64,000 nucleotides of DNA from Aquimarina rhabdastrellae (lineage in GTDB: Bacteria; Bacteroidota; Bacteroidia; Flavobacteriales; Flavobacteriaceae): contig CANDNT010000001.1 in the NCBI GenBank assembly GCA_947387485.1, positions 62,001 to 126,000 of the forward strand. Reading direction: 5' to 3'. Of the stretch, positions 53,349 to 63,741 are shown one piece after another. A program made the translations under genes and the position numbers. Every line of letters begins with the position of its first letter. The first letter of the stretch is position 1. The notes under the pieces were generated by a model that was not told the origin of the DNA, searched no databases, and saw only the letters and a list, made by a program, of their open reading frames with translations.

Positions 53349-55766
53349 TTATCTCAATTCTGGAAATTGAGTAGGATTTACTTCATTCATAATTTCATAA
53401 ATTTTCTCAAAAATATCTTCGGCAGATGGTTTACTAAAATAATCTCCATCTGTTCCAAATGCAGGTCTATGTGCTTGTGCAGTTAATGTTTGTGGCTTAC
53501 TGTCTAAATATTTATATACATTTTGTTCATCCATCAATTTATGCATAATATAAGCAGTCGCTCCACCAGGAACATCTTCATCTACAACTAATAAACGATT
53601 TGTTTTAGCAACACTCTTAACTGTATCATGATTAATATCAAAAGGTAATAATGATTGTGCATCAATAACTTCAACATTAATTCCTACAGTCAATAATTCT
53701 TTTGCTGCTTGCTCAACTAGTCTTAAAGTTGATCCATAAGAAACTACAGTGATATCTGTACCTTCTTTAATCGTTTCCACTACACCAATAGGAGTTCTAA
53801 TTTCTTCAAGGTTAGCTGGCATTTTTTCTTTTAAGCGGTAACCATTTAAACATTCAACCACTACAGCTGGTTCATCACTATCTAGTAAAGTGTTATAAAA
53901 ACCTGCTGCTTTTGTCATATTACGTGGTACTAAGAAGTGAATTCCTCTTAATAAGTGAATTAAACCTCCCATTTGAGAGCCAGAATGCCAAATTCCTTCT
54001 AGACGATGTCCTCTAGTTCTTACTATTAATGGTGCTTTTTGCCTTGCAAATGTTCTATATCTCAACGTGGCAAGATCATCACTTAATCCTTGAACACAAT
54101 ACAAGATATAATCTAGGTATTGAATCTCTGCAATAGGGCGTAGTCCTCTCATTGCCATCCCTATACCTTGACCAATTATAGTAGCTTCACGAATACCTGC
54201 GTCAGATATTCTAATCTCACCATACTTATCTTGTAATCCTTCTAGTCCCTGATTAACATCTCCAATTTTACCACTATCTTCACCAAAGATTAATGCTTCA
54301 GGTACTCTATCAAAAATCATATCAAAATTATCTCTAATAATGATTCTTGCATCAACCATTTCAGTATCATCATTATATTCAGGTAAAACCTCTGCTACAT
54401 TGATTGCTTTTGAATCATATTCACTATGAAGGTGAGTACTATATTTAGGCTTTATTTTAGCCATATAATTTGTAACCCATTGTTGTAAAGATTTCTTTTC
54501 GGCAGAAGTTTCTTTAGTTAAGAATCTTAATGTTTTACGAGTTGCTTCTAAAATATCTTTTCTTATAGGCTCTTCTTTACTTTCTAAAGCATCAATTAAT
54601 GGCGCTATAAAGTTTTTGTTAGAACTTGAATCTGCAACTGTCTTTAATAAAGTAACAGCTTCTTTTTGCTCTGCTTTAATTTCAGAAATATAAGCATTCC
54701 ATGATGCAGTTTTTCCTTTTCTTACTTCCTTTTTTGCTTCTTTTTCTAACGCAATTACCTCTTCTTCTGTAGCAATATTATGATCAATAATCCATGTTCT
54801 GAATTTTTTATTACAATCAAATTCGCTTTCCCACTTTAAACGTTCTTCACTCTTATAACGTTCGTGAGATCCAGAAGTAGAATGACCTTGAGGTTGTGTT
54901 AATTCTTTTACGTGAATAATTACAGGAACATGTTCGTCTCTTGCTATAGTTTCTGCTCTCTCATAAGCATCTACTAAGGCAGGATAATCCCATCCATTAA
55001 CTTTTATAATCTCATACCCAGGTGTATTTTCATCTCTTCTAAATCCTTCAAGAACCAAAGAAATATCTTCTTTTGTCGTCTGGTGTTTAGCGTGAACAGA
55101 AATACCATATTCATCATCCCAAACGCTTATCACCATAGGTACTTGAAGCACACCAGCAGCATTGATTGTTTCCCAGAAAAGACCTTCACTAGTACTAGCA
55201 TTACCAATAGTACCCCATGCAACTTCATTACCTTCTATAGAAAAATTTGAAAATCCTTCCTTTACACTTTTTTCATTACGAAATACTTTTGAAGCTTGTG
55301 CCAATCCTAATAATCTTGGCATTTGCCCAGCAGTAGGAGAGATGTCAGAACTCGAATTCTTTTGATCTGTAAGCTTTTTCCATGTTCCATCTGCATGTAA
55401 ACTGTGTGTAGCAAAATGTCCCCCCATTTGTCTACCTGCTGCAAAAGGTTCTTTTTCTATATCTGTATGTGCATATAATCCTGCAAAAAATTGTTCTATA
55501 GAATATTGTCCTATAGCCATCATAAAAGTTTGATCTCTATAGTAACCGGATCTAAAATCTCCGTTCTTGAAAACTCTTGCCATCGCAAGCTGTGGTAATT
55601 CTTTTCCTCCTCCAAAAATTCCAAACTTAGACTTACCTGTAAGCACTTCACGTCGACCTAATAGACTACATTCTCTACTTATAAGAGCTATTTTATAATC
55701 TTTAAGAATTTGATTTTTATAATCATCAAAAGAAATATTAGGACTTGTTATCGTTTCAGATTGCAT
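53349..55766 (-). CDS. Fused alpha/beta 2-oxoacid dehydrogenase E1 component
   Basis: The 805-residue protein joins the E1-alpha and E1-beta subunits of a thiamine-diphosphate 2-oxoacid dehydrogenase in one chain. The alpha part (about 1-370) has AAGRQMGGHFATHS and the ThDP region WGTIGNASTSEGLFWETINAAG (as adjoining parts), with DDEYGISV. The beta part (about 470-805) begins VDARIIIRDNFDMIF and contains GEDSGKIGDVNQGLEGLQDKYG and TRGHRLEGIWHSG. Branched-chain or pyruvate/2-oxoisovalerate substrates are likely; the exact one is not set by sequence. It has a textbook promoter (55789-55819). E3 partner: lpdA, about 3.4 kb away. Confidence 0.92.
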   Translation of the reverse strand: MQSETITSPNISFDDYKNQILKDYKIALISRECSLLGRREVLTGKSKFGIFGGGKELPQLAMARVFKNGDFRSGYYRDQTFMMAIGQYSIEQFFAGLYAHTDIEKEPFAAGRQMGGHFATHSLHADGTWKKLTDQKNSSSDISPTAGQMPRLLGLAQASKVFRNEKSVKEGFSNFSIEGNEVAWGTIGNASTSEGLFWETINAAGVLQVPMVISVWDDEYGISVHAKHQTTKEDISLVLEGFRRDENTPGYEIIKVNGWDYPALVDAYERAETIARDEHVPVIIHVKELTQPQGHSTSGSHERYKSEERLKWESEFDCNKKFRTWIIDHNIATEEEVIALEKEAKKEVRKGKTASWNAYISEIKAEQKEAVTLLKTVADSSSNKNFIAPLIDALESKEEPIRKDILEATRKTLRFLTKETSAEKKSLQQWVTNYMAKIKPKYSTHLHSEYDSKAINVAEVLPEYNDDTEMVDARIIIRDNFDMIFDRVPEALIFGEDSGKIGDVNQGLEGLQDKYGEIRISDAGIREATIIGQGIGMAMRGLRPIAEIQYLDYILYCVQGLSDDLATLRYRTFARQKAPLIVRTRGHRLEGIWHSGSQMGGLIHLLRGIHFLVPRNMTKAAGFYNTLLDSDEPAVVVECLNGYRLKEKMPANLEEIRTPIGVVETIKEGTDITVVSYGSTLRLVEQAAKELLTVGINVEVIDAQSLLPFDINHDTVKSVAKTNRLLVVDEDVPGGATAYIMHKLMDEQNVYKYLDSKPQTLTAQAHRPAFGTDGDYFSKPSAEDIFEKIYEIMNEVNPTQFPELR

Positions 55767-55788
55767 ATTTTTAAGTTTTAACGGTGAA

Positions 55789-55819
55789 CAAATTTAATGA
55801 AAACCATGATTAAATGCAA
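55789..55819 (-). promoter_or_regulatory. Near-perfect Bacteroidota promoter of the E1 gene
   Basis: On the minus strand TTG (55817-55819), a 20-bp spacer and TAAATTTG (55789-55796) match the consensus TTG-N19-23-TAnnTTTG. The predicted start near 55782 leaves a short leader of about 16 bp. Confidence 0.75.
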
Positions 55820-55949
55820 TTCAATAAATATTAAAAATTTTAGCAATATGATATTAAAAAGGCATTTTAAAAGAAAAAAAATAAATTTTATACAGAAATA
55901 ACGAATTCTCTTAATAATTTATTAATTAGAAAAACCTCAAAATTGCGGT

Positions 55950-58781
55950 CTAATACCACCTTCTAGTAAAGAGTCCTATTAGTGTTTGTGGGTTAAGAGT
56001 AATGATAAAACGAATTTTTTCATCATAATTAGGCTGTGATATTTCCCATCCATTATTTGAAACTACAGGGAAAAATAATTCAAAATAATCAGCTACTAAA
56101 CTCAATCGTACACCTGCATCATAAACAAACTTAGGATTGATTCCTTTATTTTTAACAAAACCTACGTCACCATATGCATAAATCCAATTCCATATATTAG
56201 TTTCTGCATTTAATGTAGTAATCCATCTATTAGCAAATGGGTATTCTAATTGTGATTTAAATCCTCCTTCGGCCAAAATAATTTGCTGACTCACTAAACC
56301 TGCTTCTTCACTGCGTCCTAAATAACTATAGTCAAAAAGATAATCTGTAGGTCTATCAAGTGCAAAACTGAAGAAATCCCCATCTCTTTGTGTATCATTA
56401 AACAAAAATGTCCCTGCAAAAAACCTCAAATTTACTTGTCGGTTATTTAAGAATAACTTTCTGTAATGTAATGTAGTCGAAAGTTTACTAAAATTCTGAG
56501 ATAGCTGATAATCGATATTGTATGAAAATAAATTAATCAAATTAGGATTAGTGTATCGATATCTAACGTTAAACACATCATAATCTGGAGTAGATACTGG
56601 ATTAATCTCATCACGCTCTCTAGAAACGCCTACAGTACGTATTGTAAGCCTAGAGTTTTCGTTATTGCGTAAATCTTTATTTCTAAAGTAAAATAAAACA
56701 TATGGCGAGTATCTTCTAAAAAGTAAATCTGGAGCATAACTAAACATACTACCACTTATACCATATTTAATACTGTATAAACCATCATCTGCTACTTGCT
56801 GTGTATATGTGGTAGCTACAGATCCTAAAAGTTTTTTTGATAAAAACCCATAACTAGGTACTATACGGTAATCTAGATTCTTCTTTATTACCGATTTGTT
56901 ATAAAACTTATTACCAATAGTCAATCCATCATAAACATTAAACTCAAATTCTGGTGTAAAAAATATCTGACTGTAATCAGGGTCTTCCACATCTTGTAAA
57001 AGTCTAAACTGAAAAGGTTTATTAAATAAGCTATTTATTTTTTTATGATTATTTCTACGATTTACCTCTGGGACTTTTTTATCTGCATCAAGCATTAATT
57101 TTTTAATACCATCATTAGGTATTGTATATTTTTTTGTCCCTTTGGTCGTTGGGAGCCAAGCTTTATATGCTAAACCTTTATCTTTTCTAAATCCATATAA
57201 AGAAATAGGCATGGCATTCTCTTTTTTATTTTTGATTATAACTTCTAGTGAATCGCCTTTTTTCTTTACTTTCTTTATTTTAAAATCTAGTGTTTTATTA
57301 CTTCGTATAAAATCATCAAAAAACCATGAAATATCCTTTGAGGTCTTCTTTTCTAATAATTGTTCATAAGCTTCAGACTTTGTTGGTTTTAAAACCACTT
57401 GTTTATAAAAGTCCTGAATGCTTTCTGTAAGTATATTATCATCGCCTAAATAATCTTCTAGATACCTTAAACCTACACCTGCTTTATAAGGATTAGCTAT
57501 ATTTTTATTGAATTTGACCAAAGAATCTTGAGGCGTAGTCAATGGTTGATCTAGAAAACGTCTAGCCATATTTTTATACCCTAAATAATATTGATCATTA
57601 AATTTTAAATCTGCCGCATGAAACCACCTAATACCTATAATCTTACTTAAATTCCCTATTAACTTGGTATCATAATAATACTTATTGGTGTATTCCATCA
57701 TCAAAAAAACATGAATAGCATCTCTTATCCACGCATCTTTTCTAGGATTTACAATCAATGTATTTCTTAAATAAGCATCAGTAATAGCTTTAAGTTGTTT
57801 TATTTCATATTGAAATCCATCTGGAAAAGGTCTTACTATATCAGGTAACTGATTTAATCCATATACTGGATTAATTTGATAATCCGTATCAGAACTTACT
57901 AATTTATCAAAAGGATATTTACCCAAACGTTCTTCCAAGAATTCAAATATTCTTTTATTGGCAATAGATTTCATCTTAGGCATAAGATCATTATCATCAA
58001 TATTACTTACTAAGGTAAGTTCATCATTTATAGGAAAAGATAAAAACGTATTTTTCTTTTCTATAAACAACTTTGCATGATTACGCTGTTTACCAGATAA
58101 TCTAACCTCGTATAACTCTTGATCATCTGCTAATTCATCTTGATTTTGCTGAAGCTCAGATGTTATTTTGTACGCTGTAGGAATAGTAAAGGAAATCTCA
58201 TAATCGGTTAACGGTACATACTGATCATTTAAATTTTTATGACTGTATATTTGCCAAGAAGAATCGTATACAACAGGAGTAAGATACCAATACCTTAAAT
58301 CATAATCTCCATCTCTTTTATAACCAAACCTTGTGAATTTACTACTAGGAAGTTTTACTGTGTATTGAAAAGTAAATTCTTGAATTTCATTAGATGCAAT
58401 AGGAGAGGGGAGTTCTAACTTTAAAACATCTGGATGATCATCTATTCTATTCCAGTTAATGTCATTATTCTCGTTACTAATTTTATGAATTGTTGTTGCT
58501 CCTCGTTCTTCATCTTTTGCAAAATAGAATCTTCTGCTGTAATCCTCTGCAAAACGCTCACCTAGTGGTGTTCTTTTATTAGAAAATGCATTGGCCCAAT
58601 CTTGAATAAAGATTTCGCTCAATGCATTTTTTGATGTATTGTGATATGTAATACGTTGTTCTACTTCAATAGTGTGTTCTGTAACATTTAATACCGCTTT
58701 TATCGAAGTTTTATGTTGAGCAACCGTTGTTAAAAGGCCCAATAAAAGGTAAATAAAGCTACAAAAAACTATTTTTTTCAA
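55950..58781 (-). CDS. M1-peptidase-like protein without HExxH, with probable C-terminal barrel
   Basis: This 943-residue exported protein has a signal peptide (about 1-21). The N-terminal part (about 25-250) is like the M1 aminopeptidase beta domain (ITYHNTSKNALSEIFIQDWANAF). The middle (about 265-520) resembles the gluzincin domain, but the HExxH zinc motif is missing; DAWIRDAIHVFLMMEYTNKYY lies where the family has its downstream Glu helix. From about 600 a long beta-strand-rich part (VRYRYTNPNLINLFSYNIDYQLS, as pieces; ending LIGLFTRRWY) suggests an outer-membrane barrel. It overlaps the EEP gene by 4 bp. Probably a non-peptidase surface protein. Its partner is unknown. Confidence 0.78.
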   Translation of the reverse strand: MKKIVFCSFIYLLLGLLTTVAQHKTSIKAVLNVTEHTIEVEQRITYHNTSKNALSEIFIQDWANAFSNKRTPLGERFAEDYSRRFYFAKDEERGATTIHKISNENNDINWNRIDDHPDVLKLELPSPIASNEIQEFTFQYTVKLPSSKFTRFGYKRDGDYDLRYWYLTPVVYDSSWQIYSHKNLNDQYVPLTDYEISFTIPTAYKITSELQQNQDELADDQELYEVRLSGKQRNHAKLFIEKKNTFLSFPINDELTLVSNIDDNDLMPKMKSIANKRIFEFLEERLGKYPFDKLVSSDTDYQINPVYGLNQLPDIVRPFPDGFQYEIKQLKAITDAYLRNTLIVNPRKDAWIRDAIHVFLMMEYTNKYYYDTKLIGNLSKIIGIRWFHAADLKFNDQYYLGYKNMARRFLDQPLTTPQDSLVKFNKNIANPYKAGVGLRYLEDYLGDDNILTESIQDFYKQVVLKPTKSEAYEQLLEKKTSKDISWFFDDFIRSNKTLDFKIKKVKKKGDSLEVIIKNKKENAMPISLYGFRKDKGLAYKAWLPTTKGTKKYTIPNDGIKKLMLDADKKVPEVNRRNNHKKINSLFNKPFQFRLLQDVEDPDYSQIFFTPEFEFNVYDGLTIGNKFYNKSVIKKNLDYRIVPSYGFLSKKLLGSVATTYTQQVADDGLYSIKYGISGSMFSYAPDLLFRRYSPYVLFYFRNKDLRNNENSRLTIRTVGVSRERDEINPVSTPDYDVFNVRYRYTNPNLINLFSYNIDYQLSQNFSKLSTTLHYRKLFLNNRQVNLRFFAGTFLFNDTQRDGDFFSFALDRPTDYLFDYSYLGRSEEAGLVSQQIILAEGGFKSQLEYPFANRWITTLNAETNIWNWIYAYGDVGFVKNKGINPKFVYDAGVRLSLVADYFELFFPVVSNNGWEISQPNYDEKIRFIITLNPQTLIGLFTRRWY

Positions 58782-60007
58782 TGTTGTACTACAAATTTTA
58801 ATGCGTTAATATTCAAATTAGATTTTAAATAATATAATCCATTAGGTAAGTCATATACTGGAACATCTGTTATAGAAGCAGCTTCACTATCAAAACTTAT
58901 AAGTTCTTGTCCTAATGTATTATAAACTTTGAACAAAATAGGAATATTTTTTGAAGTATCATTATGTACTCGTAAGAAATCGTCAACAACAGTTTTTGAT
59001 AGATAAACTGCTTGTTCTTGAGCAAAAAACTCTTCGTTACTTAACGTTTCATCTGCTTCAAATTCCATAACTACAGGCAAATGATCACTCATCATATACA
59101 AAGCATCTCGTATTTCTTGACTAAATTCTCCTGTACAATTAACATCATCAATTCTTCTATTATAGCAATTTTTATTATTACCATAAGACACATAAGAATC
59201 TGGTATATACGATAAACGATTACCTCCTCTAAAGTTTTCTGACATAAAGATGAAATCAAAACGATCATCAAGTCCACCACCGCTTCCAAAGTCATCAAAA
59301 TCATCATTACTTATCCTCGTACTTTGTGTATGGATATCATCAAAAGAGCTATCATTATGCCAATCTCCTAGAGCGTCTATAGGGTCAACCATTATAATAG
59401 AATTGTTATCATGAACCAAAGCTCGATATGCTTCTTCATTTGAAGTATATAAATTAAAATCCCCTGCAAAAAGTACATAGGCATCAGGATCTAAATTTAC
59501 TTGGTTATCCAGAAATACATCAACCATTTCTAGACGCCTGTTTTCATTACTAGTTCCTTGGCTGGCTTTTAAATGACAAACAAAAACTTCTATTTGTATT
59601 GGGTTTTCTGTATTTAACCTTAAAGTATACCAGTTAATATCTCTTAAAGAGTTTAAGAGTCTTTGTGAATTAACTAGGGTAAACTTTTTCTTATTGTAAT
59701 ATAATAATTGTTGTATTTCAACAGCAGAATTGGATGCGTTACTCAAAAAAGGAGCACTAGCATACACTTCTGCTGTTGCATTTAAAGATGCATTTAAAAT
59801 TTCTTCCCCACCTGCTGCCGTTTCCAATTCACAAACCATGAAAAGGTCAGGTTGATAATCATCTATAATTGTTTTTAAGTGTACCTCTCTATTTTCAGGC
59901 GGAGCTGAAGGATAGTTCAGCACGTTGTAAAACATCGTTTTTACAACTTGTTGAGCGATTGTTGTTTGCGCAATTAACAACAATCCAATTAAAATTTTCT
60001 TTTTCAT
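58778..60007 (-). CDS. Secreted endonuclease/exonuclease/phosphatase protein with T9SS tail
   Basis: This 409-residue secreted protein has a signal peptide (about 1-18, ending TIAQ). The EEP fold shows MFYNVLNYPSAPPENRE (about 25-41), the acidic MVCELETAAGGEE, catalytic GDFNLYTSNEEAY (near 180-192) and the final SDHLPVVMEFE (about 308-318). The last 75 residues (VYLSKTVVDDFLRVHND to NALKFVVQH, with LPNGLYYLK) form a T9SS type A sorting domain. It should be exported by T9SS and bound to or released from the surface, cleaving DNA or phosphoesters. It overlaps the downstream 943-aa gene by 4 bp. Confidence 0.9.
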   Translation of the reverse strand: MKKKILIGLLLIAQTTIAQQVVKTMFYNVLNYPSAPPENREVHLKTIIDDYQPDLFMVCELETAAGGEEILNASLNATAEVYASAPFLSNASNSAVEIQQLLYYNKKKFTLVNSQRLLNSLRDINWYTLRLNTENPIQIEVFVCHLKASQGTSNENRRLEMVDVFLDNQVNLDPDAYVLFAGDFNLYTSNEEAYRALVHDNNSIIMVDPIDALGDWHNDSSFDDIHTQSTRISNDDFDDFGSGGGLDDRFDFIFMSENFRGGNRLSYIPDSYVSYGNNKNCYNRRIDDVNCTGEFSQEIRDALYMMSDHLPVVMEFEADETLSNEEFFAQEQAVYLSKTVVDDFLRVHNDTSKNIPILFKVYNTLGQELISFDSEAASITDVPVYDLPNGLYYLKSNLNINALKFVVQH

Positions 60008-60035
60008 TTTTTAGCAATAGTGGGGTTATTTTAAA

Positions 60036-60725
60036 TTAGAAATTAGGACTCAAGTTATATTCTGCATAGAATTTATCAAGAATCGTAATAATTTCGTCTG
60101 GAGTATCCACAAGATGGATTAAATCCAAATCTCCAGCACTAATATTGTTAAATTTGCTTAATAAAGTTGATTTTACCCAATCCATTAAACCTCCCCAGAA
60201 TTCTGTTCCTACAAGAATAATTGGGAATTTATCTATCTTTTTAGTTTGTATTAATGTAATTGCTTCAAATAACTCATCAAGTGTACCAAAACCTCCTGGC
60301 ATAACTACAAATCCTTGAGAGTATTTTACAAACATTACTTTACGTACAAAGAAATAATCAAAATCTAAGTTTTTATCACTATCAATATATGGATTATCGT
60401 GTTGCTCAAATGGCAATTCGATATTTAATCCTACAGAAGTACCTCCACCTAAGTGAGCACCTTTGTTACCAGCTTCCATAATTCCAGGTCCACCACCTGT
60501 AATTACACCATATCCATGCTCAACGATTTTATGTGCAACATCAACAGCCAATTGATAATACTTATCATCAGTTTTTGTTCTAGCAGATCCAAAAATAGAT
60601 ACACAAGGACCAATCTTACTCATTTTTTCGAATCCGTTAACGAATTCTCCCATGATCTTGAAGATTGCCCAAGAATCATTAGTTTTTATTTCATTCCAAC
60701 CTTTATGTCTTTGTTCTTTTTTCAT
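60036..60725 (-). CDS. LOG-family protein (TIGR00730, lysine-decarboxylase-like)
   Basis: The 229-residue Rossmann protein is of the LOG family, which hydrolyses nucleotide 5'-monophosphates of cytokinin type or purine nucleotides. It has the motifs VSIFGSARTK (about 42-51), ITGGGPGIMEAGNKGAHLGGG (as parts) and PGGFGTLDELFEAITLIQ (about 145-162), with the PGGxGTxxE signature that binds the nucleotide. It is the second gene in the uvrA operon, 21 bp after uvrA. The exact substrate in Bacteroidota is unknown. Confidence 0.9.
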   Translation of the reverse strand: MKKEQRHKGWNEIKTNDSWAIFKIMGEFVNGFEKMSKIGPCVSIFGSARTKTDDKYYQLAVDVAHKIVEHGYGVITGGGPGIMEAGNKGAHLGGGTSVGLNIELPFEQHDNPYIDSDKNLDFDYFFVRKVMFVKYSQGFVVMPGGFGTLDELFEAITLIQTKKIDKFPIILVGTEFWGGLMDWVKSTLLSKFNNISAGDLDLIHLVDTPDEIITILDKFYAEYNLSPNF

Positions 60726-60746
60726 CAGTTTTTGTTTTTCAAAAAA

Positions 60747-63572
60747 TTATTGTAATTCCTTTTTTAAGAACCTTGCTGTGTGACTTTTTTTATGCTTAGC
60801 AACTTCTTCGGGTGTTCCTGTAGCAATTACTTCACCGCCATTTTTCCCTCCTTCATAACCTATATCGATAATGTAGTCAGCCATTTTTACTACATCTAGA
60901 TTATGTTCTATGATCAATACGGTGTTTCCTTTGTCGACCAATTCATTAAGTACATTCATCAATACTCTTATGTCTTCAAAATGTAATCCCGTAGTAGGTT
61001 CATCAAGAATATAAAAAGTATTTCCTGTATCTCTCTTGGACAATTCTGTAGCAAGCTTAATGCGTTGTGCTTCTCCTCCAGATAGTGTTGTAGATTGTTG
61101 CCCTAAGGTAATATACCCTAAACCAACATCTTTAATTGTTTTAAGTTTTCGATGTATTTTCGGAATATTTTCAAAAAAGTCTGTAGCTTCATTGATTGTC
61201 ATCTCTAATACATCTGATATAGATTTACCCTTATATCTAATTTCTAAGGTTTCTCTATTAAATCGTTTCCCTTGACAGGTTTCGCAATCGACATAAACAT
61301 CTGGTAAAAAGTTCATTTCGATTACTCGCAGTCCGCCACCTTTACATGTTTCACATCTTCCCCCCCTAACATTAAAACTAAAACGTCCAGGTTTATACCC
61401 CCTGATCATAGCTTCAGGAGTTTTGGCAAATAAGGATCTAATCTCAGAAAATACTCCTGTATAGGTTGCTGGATTAGATCTCGGTGTACGACCTATAGGT
61501 GTTTGATTAATATCAATAACCTTATCTGCATGTTCTAGTCCCTTAATACTTTTATACGGCATTGGTTTTTTAACTCCGTTAAAATAATGCGCATTAAGAA
61601 TAGGGTAGAGGGTTTCATTAATCAAGGTAGATTTACCACTACCTGATACACCGGTTACCGCTATCATTTTTCCTAAAGGAAAATCAACTGAAACATTTTT
61701 AAGATTATTTCCTGTAGCTCCCTTTAATTGGATTTTCTTTCCATTCCCTTTTCTTCTTTTCTTAGGAATTTCAATTGCTTTTTTTCCAGAAATATAATCT
61801 GCTGTAAGGGTTTCAAATTTATGTAAATCTGCAGGCGCTCCAGTACTTATGATTTCTCCTCCATACTTACCAGCTTTTGGGCCTATATCAATTACATAAT
61901 CTGCTCGTTCAATCATATCCTTATCATGCTCAACTACAATAACAGAGTTTCCTATGTCTCGTAATTGCACCAAAGAATTGATTAATTTTTCATTATCACG
62001 TTGATGTAACCCTATACTTGGTTCGTCTAAGATATATAAGACTCCTACTAATTGTGAGCCTATTTGTGTGGCTAAACGAATACGTTGTGCTTCACCTCCT
62101 GATAATGATTTACTACTTCTATTTAAAGATAAATAGGTAAGTCCTACATCATGTAAAAATTGTAATCGTGTTTTTATTTCTTTTACAATTTCACTTCCTA
62201 TTTTTTGTTGTTTTTCTGTAAGATGGTTTGGTAAATCCAAAAACCATGTTGTCAATTCGCTAATATCCATATTAGCCAATTCTGCTATATTTTTTTGATT
62301 AACTTTAAAATATAGCGATTCTTTACGTAATCTAGATCCTTCGCAAGTAGGGCAGATAACATCATCCATATATTCTTTTGCCCATCTACGTAAAGATGTC
62401 GAATCGTTATTATTATAGGTATTTTCAATAAATGTTAATACCCCTTCAAAGTCTATTTTGTATTCTCGTTTTACACCTAGTGTTTTACTATCTACTGTAA
62501 ATTTCTCATTTCCTCCATGAAGAATGATATCCATAGCTTCTTGCGGAATCTTCTTTATAGGATCACTAAGCTTGAAATTATAGCGCGTTGCTATAATCTC
62601 TAATTGTTTAAAAATCCACGTTTTCTTTTGAGGTCCATGAGGTTCTATTCCTCCAGCTTTGATAGACTTGGTATCATCTGGAATTACTTTCTTTAAATTA
62701 ATCTCATGTATACGTCCTATACCATTACATTTAGGACAAGCTCCTTTAGGTGAATTAAAAGAAAAGTTATTAGGCTCTGGATTAGGATAGGAGATACCCG
62801 AACTAGGGCACATCAAGTTTCTACTAAAAAAGCGAGCTTCTTGTGTTTCTTGTTCGATAATCATCAATACATCATCTCCATGATACATTGCTGTATTTAT
62901 CGTTTCACTTAAGCGTTTATCAATATCCTCAGAAACTTTAAGTCTATCAATTACGATTTCTATATCATGTGTTTTATATCGATCTAATTTTAATCCTTTA
63001 ACGATATCAATAATCTCACCATCTGCACGAACTTTTACAAATCCTTGCTTGGCTATTTGTTCAAAAAGTTCGCGATAATGTCCTTTTCTTGATCTAATGA
63101 TTGGTGCTAGTACATTGATTCTCTTTCCTTCGTATTCTTTAAGAATTAACTCTTTTATTTGCGCATCACTATAGCTCACCATTTTTTCATTGGTTTCATA
63201 ACTATATGCATCACTACTACGAGCAAATAAAAGACGTAAAAAGTCATATATCTCTGTAATAGTTCCTACGGTACTACGTGGACTTTTACTCGTGGTTTTT
63301 TGTTCTATAGCTATAACAGGTGATAATCCATCTATTTTATCAACATCTGGACGCTCTAATCCACCTAGAAACTGACGGGCGTAGGCAGAAAACGTTTCTA
63401 TATAACGACGCTGTCCTTCGGCATAGATTGTATCAAAAGCAAGTGATGATTTTCCGGATCCAGACAATCCTGTGATAACCACCAATTGATCTCTAGGAAT
63501 AGAGATATCTATATTTTTGAGATTGTGTGCCCGAGCACCCAAAACTTCTATATATTCTTCACTTTTTGTCAT
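60747..63572 (-). CDS. uvrA: UvrA, excinuclease ABC subunit A
   Basis: This DNA-damage sensor of nucleotide excision repair has 941 residues from the chosen ATG at 63572. The longer frame from 63596 would start inside the -7 box. It has two ABC modules: Walker [14 protein letters not shown] (near 34) and GVSGSGKSTLINE (near 645), each with an LSGGEAQRI signature (near 495 and 835). Zinc modules are CPKCNGIGR and CETCKGGGL...CETCQGKRF. The gene heads a likely operon uvrA-LOG-nuclease-barrel protein, with gaps of 21, 28 and -4 bp. The DNA-repair role is certain; the link to the surface proteins is not. Confidence 0.95.
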   Translation of the reverse strand: MTKSEEYIEVLGARAHNLKNIDISIPRDQLVVITGLSGSGKSSLAFDTIYAEGQRRYIETFSAYARQFLGGLERPDVDKIDGLSPVIAIEQKTTSKSPRSTVGTITEIYDFLRLLFARSSDAYSYETNEKMVSYSDAQIKELILKEYEGKRINVLAPIIRSRKGHYRELFEQIAKQGFVKVRADGEIIDIVKGLKLDRYKTHDIEIVIDRLKVSEDIDKRLSETINTAMYHGDDVLMIIEQETQEARFFSRNLMCPSSGISYPNPEPNNFSFNSPKGACPKCNGIGRIHEINLKKVIPDDTKSIKAGGIEPHGPQKKTWIFKQLEIIATRYNFKLSDPIKKIPQEAMDIILHGGNEKFTVDSKTLGVKREYKIDFEGVLTFIENTYNNNDSTSLRRWAKEYMDDVICPTCEGSRLRKESLYFKVNQKNIAELANMDISELTTWFLDLPNHLTEKQQKIGSEIVKEIKTRLQFLHDVGLTYLSLNRSSKSLSGGEAQRIRLATQIGSQLVGVLYILDEPSIGLHQRDNEKLINSLVQLRDIGNSVIVVEHDKDMIERADYVIDIGPKAGKYGGEIISTGAPADLHKFETLTADYISGKKAIEIPKKRRKGNGKKIQLKGATGNNLKNVSVDFPLGKMIAVTGVSGSGKSTLINETLYPILNAHYFNGVKKPMPYKSIKGLEHADKVIDINQTPIGRTPRSNPATYTGVFSEIRSLFAKTPEAMIRGYKPGRFSFNVRGGRCETCKGGGLRVIEMNFLPDVYVDCETCQGKRFNRETLEIRYKGKSISDVLEMTINEATDFFENIPKIHRKLKTIKDVGLGYITLGQQSTTLSGGEAQRIKLATELSKRDTGNTFYILDEPTTGLHFEDIRVLMNVLNELVDKGNTVLIIEHNLDVVKMADYIIDIGYEGGKNGGEVIATGTPEEVAKHKKSHTARFLKKELQ

Positions 63573-63593
63573 AGTATTCAAAAACCAAGATTG

Positions 63594-63601
63594 CAAATGT
63601 A
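63594..63601 (-). promoter_or_regulatory. -7 box for uvrA
   Basis: On the minus strand TACATTTG matches TAnnTTTG, 21 bp before the ATG at 63572; no TTG at the correct -33 distance. It overlaps the start of the longer frame, which argues for the shorter protein. Confidence 0.45.
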
Positions 63602-63741
63602 ACTAATTGAAACCTTTTTTTGAAAAATGAATGCAAAGTGATGTGTTAAAGACGTGTTATATTTTAATAAAATATCATTTCGCAAATTCATTTTCCCCAG
63701 TAAACAACTGATTTAATGCGTGTTTAGATAGTTCAATTCGT

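Noticed and set aside
57640..57780. Active zinc-peptidase site in the 943-aa protein
   Set aside because: No HExxH is present in the gluzincin-like region; only the downstream helix motif is seen.
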